A DNA stretch of 64,000 nt, taken from Akkermansiaceae bacterium (GTDB lineage: Bacteria; Verrucomicrobiota; Verrucomicrobiia; Verrucomicrobiales; Akkermansiaceae). Below, piece by piece: positions 55,208 to 62,091 of this stretch; the first letter of the stretch is position 1; each line of letters starts with the position of its first letter. The DNA lies in assembly GCA_905182405.1 (NCBI GenBank), contig CAJJBQ010000001.1, positions 1,240,001-1,304,000 of the forward strand, written 5' to 3'. A program made the position numbers and the translations under genes. The notes beneath the pieces were generated by a model, which did not search any database, was not told the origin of the DNA, and saw only the letters and a list, made by a program, of their open reading frames with translations.

Positions 55208-56104
55208 ATGTCTGAATCTTCTATGACTCCTCTCTATATCTGCGGGCCGATGGCTTCGGGGAAATCTGCTTTGGCGATCTCTCTGGCTAAGGAGTTAGGG
55301 GGGGAGATTGTGAATGGAGATGTGGCGCAGGCTTATAAGGGCCTTGAACGTTTGAGTGGGACAGCCGCTGATTGGAAGCAGGCAGATGCGGCTCATCATT
55401 TGTATGGGGTGCTTGAGCCGACTGAGAATTGTGATCCCTTGGCGTTTCGTAATTTGGCGGTTCCAGTGATTGCCGAGATTCAATCGCGGGGCAAGATACC
55501 GATTGTCGTGGGTGGTTCCGGAGTTTATTTAAAGACGTTGACGCATGGGCCGTCATCGATTCCGGAGAGGGATGATGCGCTGCGTGCTAAGTTCGAGGAG
55601 CGGAGCAATGATGATTTGGCAGAGGAGCTGAAGGGGCTCGATCCGGAAGGAGCGGCGGCGACTGATTTGAAGAATCGTCGTTATCTGATTCGGGCGCTGG
55701 AGATTTGTTTGCTCTCGGGGCAGAAGATGTCAGTTCTGAAGGCTGAGCAGTTTAAGAAGTTTGATGAAATCACGCTGGGTCTCCGGGGGCTTTATCTTTT
55801 GTGGGATAATGACAACGCGAAGCAGCGGATTAGTTCGCGCTCGATGCAGATTTTGGAAAAGGGTGGAGTTGACGAGGTGAAAGCGCTTCGTGAGACGGCA
55901 TCGGAGACGTGCCGGAAGACGATTGGATTTTCGGAGATTGAAGAGCACCTCGATGGTAAGTTGACGCTGAAGGAATGTCACAAGGGGCTTCATACGAGCA
56001 CGCGGAGGTTTGCGAAGAGGCAGCGCTCTTGGTTGAAGAAGGAAGCTTGGCTTAAGGATGTGACTTGCCCGTTTCCCTTTGATGCGAAGTTTGCCTCTCT
56101 TTGA
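55208..56104 (+). CDS. miaA: tRNA dimethylallyltransferase
   Basis: A 298-residue enzyme adding dimethylallyl to A37 of tRNAs reading codons that start with U. ATG 55208 gives MSESSMTPLYICGPMASGKS, with the P-loop GPMASGKS; an upstream in-frame start at 55151 is less likely. EIVNGDVAQAYKGL corresponds to the conserved Asp-Ser-Met-Q-Y segment in altered form (VAQAYKG), then HHLYGVLEP, VVGGSGVYLKTL and RRYLIRALEI. The C-terminal tRNA-binding part RRFAKRQRSWLK is present. It stands alone between remnants. Confidence 0.93.
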   Translation: MSESSMTPLYICGPMASGKSALAISLAKELGGEIVNGDVAQAYKGLERLSGTAADWKQADAAHHLYGVLEPTENCDPLAFRNLAVPVIAEIQSRGKIPIVVGGSGVYLKTLTHGPSSIPERDDALRAKFEERSNDDLAEELKGLDPEGAAATDLKNRRYLIRALEICLLSGQKMSVLKAEQFKKFDEITLGLRGLYLLWDNDNAKQRISSRSMQILEKGGVDEVKALRETASETCRKTIGFSEIEEHLDGKLTLKECHKGLHTSTRRFAKRQRSWLKKEAWLKDVTCPFPFDAKFASL

Positions 56105-56482
56105 GGGACTGCTGGGAGTTGATTCGCAGATTTGTAACGATGGTTGAGCGGCCTGCAAAACTAAGCGGCGGGGCGCCACGGCTCCTTTTTGAGAGGGTTG
56201 TGGTGGCGGGTGCCGCCAAAGAAGTTGTCGTTGCGTTTTTCGGAGCCCACTAGCGCGGCGCTTGGGGGTAAGGCGTAGCGCTCGTCATCGCTCCCATGGA
56301 CATGCCGATGACCCAAATGATTGTGAGTCCCCCGATGGGCCAGCTGGCACCTGCTCCGAGTGTTTCGGCGAAGATAAGGGGGATCGCGACGGTCGACCCA
56401 AACTATTGTTGAAAGCCCAGAAGGATCGTCTGGAGGATCGCTGCGCGAAGAGTAGTGAATGGTAAAAGCTTGTTTTCCATAT
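56105..56482. other. Debris region, possibly remnant of a membrane-protein gene
   Basis: On the minus strand one frame has FAETLGAGASWPIGGLTIIW and VIGMSMGAMTSAT, resembling a membrane helix, and another ends GGTRHHNPLKKEPWRPAA before a stop. No family can be named. The stretch 56161-56188 is a repeat also found at 59374-59407. Confidence 0.35.
56161..56188. repeat. Copy A of a GC-rich direct repeat
   Basis: CTAAGCGGCGGGGCGCCACG followed by GCTCCTTT. Copy B at 59374-59407 shares CTAAGCG and GGCGCC(G/A)CGGCTCCTTT in the same orientation. The two bracket the epimerase, broken IVS gene and dehydrogenase. Confidence 0.6.
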
Positions 56483-56512
56483 AAAACGGCTTCGGTTTCC
56501 CGAAGCCGTTTT
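56483..56512 (-). terminator. Strong terminator of the sugar-acid operon
   Basis: A perfect 13-bp stem AAAACGGCTTCGG/CCGAAGCCGTTTT with a 4-base loop; on the minus strand TTTTATAT follows. It starts 22 bases after the epimerase stop. Confidence 0.95.
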
Positions 56513-56534
56513 GGAAGAATGAATGTTGTTTCGC

Positions 56535-57785
56535 CTACGTGAACAAAGGTTTCATGTGGCGGTCCAGGAGGTTGCCGGTGACGCACTTGGAGATGATTGC
56601 TTCATTTTTTTTGAGGGCGTCGAGGTAGCGGTCACCCATTTGGGCGGCGATCTTGAAGCCGACGTGGAGGAGCTGGCGAACGTTGGCGTTGTAGCCTGGG
56701 TTGCTCTGGTCATGCGTTAAGGCGCTGACGTATTGCTCGCTGGTCCAGCCGTTGACTTCCTCGGCGCTTGGGAGCTGGGAGTGGTCGATGTCGATGACGG
56801 TGGCGTAGGGCTCGCAGAGGGCTTCTTTTTTCTCGAGGGCCTTGGCGTAAATTTCTTTGGCAAGGTCGAGTGCGTCTCCACCTGCGGTGGCGAGGCCGAT
56901 GACTTCTTCGAGCCAGTTGGTGCCAGCGGTCTTGATGTGGAGGCCGGCGCCGGAGCGGGCGATCGCTTTTCTGATGGGGCCGTAGATGGAGAATTTATCA
57001 GAGCCGGAGTGCACGCTGAGTTTGAGGGTCTCGGGGAGGTCGTAGGCTTTGATAGCGTGCGCGAGGACTGCGAGGTCGTCGTTAAATTCTTGCTCGAATT
57101 GGGCCACGTCGCCGACGTAATCAACACCCTTATTAAAGCGGCCGGTGAATTTGGGTGCGATAGTCTGGATGGGGATACCTTGGTCGGAGATGGCAGCGAG
57201 GATGATGAGCATCTCGGCGGGGACTTGGGGGTCGTCGGTTTCGTCCATGGAGACTTCGGTGACGAAGTCATCGGTGCCGCCTTTTGCTGCGACAATGTGG
57301 TCGTAGATCGCTCGGGCCTTTTGAGTGGCTTTGAGAAATTGGTTGGCTGTTTTTTCGACAAGCTCTTTTGAGATTTCAAGTGGGGCGTCGATGCCTTCGA
57401 CTTTCACGGAGCCGATGAGCTCGGGGTGACTCGTGATGAAGGCTTTGACGTCGGCAGGAGCGGCGGGTGAGCCGATGTCGTCTGCGACGTCGAGAGTGAA
57501 GAAGTTACACGGAGCGACGAAGCGGTCGACGGTGGAGAGGTTGATGTGGTCGGCATCGAGGAGGTATTCGCCGGTCCAGCCGAGGTCTTTGACGGCGACG
57601 TCAGCGGCGTCGCGTGTGGTTTGGGGCTCGGAGCCGATAATTTCGTGCTCGCGGTTGGATTTATTCCAGGTGGGGCAGATATCGACGCCGAGGTCTTTGG
57701 CGGCGATAAAGGCTTGGAGTTGGGCGTGGGCGCCGTGGGCGAAGCGATCGCCGACGCCGAAGGTATACTTTGGACAGATTTTCAT
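56535..57785 (-). CDS. Tagaturonate epimerase-family protein
   Basis: A 416-residue protein of the UxaE/tagaturonate epimerase family, whose described member converts D-tagaturonate and D-fructuronate. Family features are the start MKICPKYTFGVGDRFAHGAH, TWNKSNREHEIIGSEP, LDADHINLSTVDRF, TEVSMDETD, IQTIAPKFTGRFNKGVDYVG and LKLSVHSGSDKFSIY, which contain the metal-type Asp, Glu and His residues. It follows an alcohol dehydrogenase and an L-galactose dehydrogenase-like enzyme on the same strand, which supports an L-galactonate to fructuronate route. The broken IVS gene reads into its first 125 bases in another frame. Confidence 0.8.
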   Translation of the reverse strand: MKICPKYTFGVGDRFAHGAHAQLQAFIAAKDLGVDICPTWNKSNREHEIIGSEPQTTRDAADVAVKDLGWTGEYLLDADHINLSTVDRFVAPCNFFTLDVADDIGSPAAPADVKAFITSHPELIGSVKVEGIDAPLEISKELVEKTANQFLKATQKARAIYDHIVAAKGGTDDFVTEVSMDETDDPQVPAEMLIILAAISDQGIPIQTIAPKFTGRFNKGVDYVGDVAQFEQEFNDDLAVLAHAIKAYDLPETLKLSVHSGSDKFSIYGPIRKAIARSGAGLHIKTAGTNWLEEVIGLATAGGDALDLAKEIYAKALEKKEALCEPYATVIDIDHSQLPSAEEVNGWTSEQYVSALTHDQSNPGYNANVRQLLHVGFKIAAQMGDRYLDALKKNEAIISKCVTGNLLDRHMKPLFT

Positions 57786-58179
57786 GAGTGTAATTGATGT
57801 TTTGGTTTTTGAATTTTTTTGGTGAAGCGTTGGCGAATTTTGAGCAGTGAATTGCTTGGTTGAGCAGGCTATTTGATTCGTCGAGGAGAGAGGTAAGTTT
57901 TTGTTCGGGGACGATTTCGGTTTTGATGAGGAGGCGGAGCCAGTAGTGGGATTCGCGTGCTTCCTTGCAGGAGATATACATCTTTGTGGTGAAGTCAGGT
58001 TTGCTCTGGCCTGCTTGGGCTTCCTCGATGTTTGCTCCGACAGATGTTCCCGAGCGAAGGAGCTGATTTTCCAGGGTTCGGGAAACTCCAGGTTGGTTTT
58101 TAAGTTGTTGGCAGATCTTTACGATCCGAACTGCAAAATCGAATGATCGTTCACAAATTTCTGTTGGTTACTCAGTCAT
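57661..58179 (-). pseudogene. Second S23/IVS four-helix-bundle gene, with early stop
   Basis: From ATG 58179 the frame reads MTE, then TAA, then PTEICERSFDFAVRIVKICQ, LENQLLRSGTSVGANIEEAQ and KMYISCKEARESHYWLRLLI, a complete family domain to about 57810. The TAA at codon 4 means either a nonsense mutation or a non-standard start after it; no ATG, GTG or TTG occurs before 57981. No stop appears after the domain, and the frame runs 125 bases into the epimerase gene. It lies between two genes of a pathway, as the intact copy at 51896 does. Confidence 0.75.
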
Positions 58180-58193
58180 AAATTCATCACTCT

Positions 58194-59234
58194 CTACTCA
58201 TCATTCACTATTATTAGAGCTTTGATGGTTCCGGTGGCGGGGTCGGTGAATTTGTCGAATCCTTCGGGGACCTCGGTGATGTCGAGGCGGTGGGTGATCC
58301 AGTTTTGAAGGTTGATTTTCTTTTGGCCGAGGATGCTGATTATTTCGGGGAAGTCGGCTGGGAGGGCATTTCTGCTGGCGATGACGGAGAGCTCGCGGCG
58401 GTGGAAATGGGTGGCCTGCGGGAAGGTGATGTCCTGGGCGGTGATGCCGACGTAGACGACGCGGCCGCCGACGGCGGCATATTCGAAACACTGGACCATG
58501 GAGCCGGCGTGTCCGGTGGCGTCGATGATGACGTCGCAGAATCCTCCTTCGGTGATTTTTTCAATCTCGGCGAGGTGGGAGCCATCGGCTTGAGGCTGGA
58601 TGGTGTGCTCAATGCCGATTTTTTCGGAGCAGAAGTCGAGTCGGTTCTGGGCGAAATCGACGACGATGACTTTGAGATCCATGAGTTTGAGGAACTCGAG
58701 GGCGGCGAGGCCGATGGGGCCGGCGCCGATAACCATGACGGTTTCTCCGGGTTGTGGGTTGCCGCGCTTTATGGCGTGGTAGCCGATGGCAAGGGTCTCG
58801 ACGAGGGCGAGTTCATCGTAGGAAAGATCGTTTCCGGGATGCAGCTTGTCCGCGGGGACAGTCCAGTTCGATTTACGAAGTCCTCCTGATTGGTGGACGC
58901 CGACGACGGAGACATTTGAGCAGGCATTGGAGTGGCCTTTTTTCGAGGGGATGGACTCGGGGTCGTTGAGGTAGGGCTCGAGGGAGCATTTGTCGCCGGG
59001 TTTCACGTTGGTGACGCCCTCGCCGACGGAGACGACTTCGAGGCCGAGTTCGTGACCGGGAGTGCGTGGGTAGGTGAAAAAGGGAAATTTACCGAGGTAG
59101 CAGGAGAGGTCGGTTCCGCAGATGCCCATGCGATGGGTGCGGACGAGGGCCTCGCCGGAAGCGGGCGCTCCGACGTCGGGGAGATCAACGGGGGTGATTT
59201 TTTTGACGTCGGTGAATTCGATTGCGTAGGACAT
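58194..59234 (-). CDS. Zinc-type alcohol dehydrogenase, probable L-galactonate 5-dehydrogenase-like
   Basis: A 346-residue MDR-family enzyme. The catalytic zinc region has MGICGTDLSCYLG and PGHELGLEV (His-Glu), and NAD binding is seen in VMVIGAGPIGLAALEF with VVDFAQNRLDF, where Asp favours NAD+. The structural-zinc lobe lacks its cysteine cluster: LEPYLNDPESIPSKKGHSNA has no CxxCxxC. Family relatives include E. coli LgoD (YjjN), which makes D-tagaturonate from L-galactonate. The neighbours, a tagaturonate epimerase-like gene and an L-galactose dehydrogenase-like gene, support this. Other polyol or sugar-acid substrates are possible. Confidence 0.8.
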   Translation of the reverse strand: MSYAIEFTDVKKITPVDLPDVGAPASGEALVRTHRMGICGTDLSCYLGKFPFFTYPRTPGHELGLEVVSVGEGVTNVKPGDKCSLEPYLNDPESIPSKKGHSNACSNVSVVGVHQSGGLRKSNWTVPADKLHPGNDLSYDELALVETLAIGYHAIKRGNPQPGETVMVIGAGPIGLAALEFLKLMDLKVIVVDFAQNRLDFCSEKIGIEHTIQPQADGSHLAEIEKITEGGFCDVIIDATGHAGSMVQCFEYAAVGGRVVYVGITAQDITFPQATHFHRRELSVIASRNALPADFPEIISILGQKKINLQNWITHRLDITEVPEGFDKFTDPATGTIKALIIVNDE

Positions 59235-59373
59235 GGGTAATTAAGAATTGAACGTGCTTGGTTGAGGCATTTTGGTCGGGGAAGTTTACCCGCAGATTTC
59301 GTAAATTAGCGCTGATGTTTGATTGAGGCTCACGCGAGGGCGTGGAGAGGCAGAGATTCTTTGAGGGAGCTTG

Positions 59374-59407
59374 CTAAGCGAGGCGGTGGAGGCGCCGCGG
59401 CTCCTTT
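59374..59407. repeat. Copy B of the GC-rich direct repeat
   Basis: CTAAGCGAGGCGGTGGAGGC then GCCGCGGCTCCTTT. It abuts the end of the aldo/keto reductase gene (stop codon at its edge). See copy A at 56161. Confidence 0.6.
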
Positions 59408-60344
59408 AGTTGTTTTCGGGGAGGCCTTCGGGGTGGCCGAGGTTTTTAACGGGGGCGAAGATTTCGTGGACTTGGGCGAGGAGAGATTGGTCGATGGGTT
59501 CGGCGAGCCATTGGGCCCATTTTGCGACGTTCTTGGGATTTGCTGAACCGGCGACGGTGGAGGCGATGTCGTCGTGACCACAGGAATACTGAAGGGCGAG
59601 CTGGGCGATATCGACGCCGTTGTCATTACAGAGTTTTGCCGCGGCGCGGGCGGCAGCTTTCACTTCCTCGGGTTCCTTGAGCCAAACGGGGAGTTCGGCA
59701 TTGGTGAGGAGGCGGGCTGAGAAGGGACCGGCATTGATTGCGCCCAGTCCCTTTGACTTAAGGCGCGGGACGAGGTCGTCGGCGAAGCTGGTGTTCTGCA
59801 GGGTGTATTGATTGTATGAGAGGACGCAATCGATGTCGTCTTCGACGTGATCGAGGACTTTATTGAAGCAGGCCATGGGGTAGCAGGAGAGGCCGATGGC
59901 GCGGACTTTTCCGGTATTCTTAGCTTCGATCAAAGCGGGGATCGTTTCCTCCCAGATCTGGTCCAATTTCACGAACTCAATATCGTGGAGGAGGACGAGG
60001 TCGAGGTAGTCGGTGCCCATGCGTTGCATGGAGACGTGGAGTGATTCGTCGACGCGTTTTGCGGAGAAATCGAAGTGGATTTCGGAATAACGACCGAGCT
60101 TTGTGCCGAGAAGGTATCTGGAGCGGTCGATGCCCTTGAGAGCCCGGCCGAGCATGACCTCAGACATTCCGCGGCCGTAGAAGGGAGAGGTGTCGATGAA
60201 GTTCATTCCGAGATCGAGCGCGGTGTGGACGGCGCTGAAGGCTTCATTGAGATCGATGGATCGGAATTCGGCACCAAGAGAGGAGGCTCCAAAGGAAAGG
60301 CTGGGGAGTTCGAGGCCGCTTTGGCCGAGAGGACGAGTTTCCAT
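59406..60344 (-). CDS. Aldo/keto reductase, L-galactose dehydrogenase-like
   Basis: A 312-residue AKR. The start METRPLGQSGLELPSLSFGA, then FIDTSPFYGRGMSEVMLGRA with catalytic Asp and Tyr, SAKRVDESLHVSMQRMGTDY, LVLLHDIEFVKLDQIWEETI with the catalytic His region, and the C-terminal cofactor segment STVAGSANPKNV. The HDIEF..LDQI..ETIPAL pattern is that of plant L-galactose dehydrogenase and bacterial L-fucose/L-galactose dehydrogenases as I recall them. It would oxidise L-galactose to the lactone. First gene of the three-gene unit; a 171-base gap with repeat sequence separates it from the dehydrogenase. Confidence 0.82.
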   Translation of the reverse strand: METRPLGQSGLELPSLSFGASSLGAEFRSIDLNEAFSAVHTALDLGMNFIDTSPFYGRGMSEVMLGRALKGIDRSRYLLGTKLGRYSEIHFDFSAKRVDESLHVSMQRMGTDYLDLVLLHDIEFVKLDQIWEETIPALIEAKNTGKVRAIGLSCYPMACFNKVLDHVEDDIDCVLSYNQYTLQNTSFADDLVPRLKSKGLGAINAGPFSARLLTNAELPVWLKEPEEVKAAARAAAKLCNDNGVDIAQLALQYSCGHDDIASTVAGSANPKNVAKWAQWLAEPIDQSLLAQVHEIFAPVKNLGHPEGLPENN

Positions 60345-60569
60345 AGTGACGAAATATTGATTGAGGATAAAGGGCTGGGAGAGATTTGTCTGACTGATTT
60401 TGAATGGGAAGGAAAATTCGGCAAAATGCGTGTGAATAGGGCGAAGATGTTCAATGTTGGAAAAGAGAGAATTTTTTCAATTTTTTAGGGAATAAAATAG
60501 TAGATTGAATTACCAGTGATCAGTAATTCTGGGCTTGCAGGGAAGATGAATTTTTGGAGGCTATGTCAT

Positions 60570-60758
60570 ATGGAGCATACTCTGATGCCTTGGGAAAAGG
60601 TCGGTCCCCAATTCAAGAAGTCTTACAAGAGGGCAGGGATGCTGGTCGATCTCGACCGCTGTATCGGATGTCACTCTTGCTCAGTCTCTTGCAAGACGGA
60701 GAACGATGTTCCGCTCGGCAATTTTCGGATGCGTGTCCGCTATTTAGAGCAGCCGGAT
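60570..60758 (+). pseudogene. Truncated 4Fe-4S subunit of a molybdopterin oxidoreductase
   Basis: ATG 60570 follows GGAGG by 9 bases. It encodes GMLVDLDRCIGCHSCSVSCK and KTENDVPLGNFRMRVRYLEQ, the N-terminal cluster of DMSO-reductase-type iron-sulfur subunits (four Cys spaced CxxCxxCxxxC). About 63 codons are good, then the frame loses homology. Normal proteins have about 200-250 residues and four clusters. A deletion joins it to the piece that follows. Confidence 0.7.
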
Positions 60759-60991
60759 CAGTCGGTGATTTCCTTTGCTCCGCCGCAAGCAAGGAAACAT
60801 CGCCAGCCGAGGGCAAGAGTAAGAAGCTTTCTGATTCCGAACTTCAGCGTAGCCCCTGGTGGTCAAAGCAGCGCGGAGGTATCGGTGGGGGAGTCCACAT
60901 CAATGACGCCCTGCCCATCAACCCAGCGCCCCTCATCGGCGGACAGAATTGGTATGACAATGTCTGTAAGATAGAGAGATTGACTTCATGA
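60759..60991 (+). pseudogene. C-terminal remnant of a molybdopterin oxidoreductase catalytic subunit
   Basis: In the frame ending at 60991 the residues SPWWSKQRGGIGGGVHINDA and LPINPAPLIGGQNWYDNVCK match the C-terminus of DMSO-reductase-family catalytic subunits. The stop overlaps the next start by ATGA, as an intact operon would. The body of the subunit (over 700 residues) is missing. Confidence 0.55.
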
Positions 60992-61491
60992 ATCCCGAAT
61001 CCGCTGTGCAACAACTCGCTGCGACGCTGCTCGCGCGCGAGGTCACCCCGGAGCTTGTAGCAACCCTGCAGGAGCCAGCGACCGCCGCTATTTTGAAACA
61101 GCTCGAGCCTTCGTGTATCGAATTGTTAGGAAGGGAATGGACTAAAAAAGATTTTAATGACGCCGCGGTCGAATTCTGTCGCCTCTTCATTCTTGAGCCC
61201 AAGGTTCCGGCACGGGCGGCTGCTTACTTTGAGGAGAAGGAACTAGAGATCGCGAGCCGCATCCAGTTCATGCTCGATAACGGCCTCCTCGAAATCCCCG
61301 AGGGCTTTCAGACGCTCTCGCCTGACCACATCGCCATTCTACTTTTAGTGCAAACCACGCTCGCCGGGGAAGACGCAATACAGTTTAAAAAAGACAATCT
61401 TAGCTGGCTTCCAGAGTTCGCCCGGAAGCTTGCCGATCAAAGTAAGCATCCGTTTTATCAACTGGTGGCCAAGCTGATTTCGCTTTCCTAA
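60988..61491 (+). CDS. TorD/DmsD-like molybdoenzyme chaperone
   Basis: A 167-residue helical protein. LSPDHIAILLLVQTTLAGED, then DNLSWLPEFARKLADQSKHP and FYQLVAKLI, follow the TorD family pattern of a DH-I motif, a W..PEFA segment and a C-terminal PFYQ helix. Such chaperones hold molybdenum enzymes before export. The neighbouring catalytic and iron-sulfur genes are broken, so this gene may have lost its client. The start overlaps the remnant stop. Confidence 0.65.
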   Translation: MNPESAVQQLAATLLAREVTPELVATLQEPATAAILKQLEPSCIELLGREWTKKDFNDAAVEFCRLFILEPKVPARAAAYFEEKELEIASRIQFMLDNGLLEIPEGFQTLSPDHIAILLLVQTTLAGEDAIQFKKDNLSWLPEFARKLADQSKHPFYQLVAKLISLS

Positions 61492-61514
61492 AAAGGGTCC
61501 TTGGTCGCTCGCGT

Positions 61515-61975
61515 TCAGGTCAATCTGGGATCGAGTTCAAAGGGAGTGGCCTTCCCTAATCTGATCTTCGTAAAATCAGGGTGTTCGGGGTTCAGGAGAA
61601 ATTTCTCTTCGATCTGCATTACCGCGCGCGGCACTACTACAAGCACCGCCGATCTTTTCGACCGCAACCAATCCCCGCCGTAGATCTGGGTGCTTGCCAT
61701 GATTTCTTATCGGTCTTAGCCCTTGGCGAGATCTTTCACCTTTGGAGTTTTGATCAGTTTTCGATCAATCGTGACCTGAAAATAATTGAAGAGTCGCATG
61801 AGCGTCGCGTGATTCTCGATATGGATAAAAGCTCCAGTGTTACGAGCGAGAGACTACTCCCGAGATAGACCATGCGCGAATCGACGCGGTTCCATCGGCC
61901 TTCGGCGAGACGCGCGCCGTCGCCGGAAAAAGCGCTTTCGAGATACTTCGTTTTCGTGATCCGAAAACCCGTGCC
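61515..61975 (-). pseudogene. Frameshifted RES-domain toxin gene
   Basis: The first part reads RITKTKYLESAFSGDGARLA, EGRWN and MVYLGSSLSLVTLELL, the RES-domain N-terminus. After a frameshift near 61815 the next frame has HIENHATLMRLFNYFQVTID and KTPKVKDLAKG, then stops. The last part ASTQIYGGDWLRSKRSAVLV and NPEHPDFTKIRLGKATPFEL is the RES C-terminus. RES toxins degrade NAD+ and usually pair with an Xre-like antitoxin, which is not seen here. Probably dead. Confidence 0.65.
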
Positions 61976-62091
61976 CGCTCCACTGGATATTATTCCTTGT
62001 CCTACCATATTGGGATATTTAATGCGCCAAATGGCCGAGGGTGGAATTTTCTTCATCTCCGCAGCTCTCTGCTTGTCTTGATTGTGATCGC

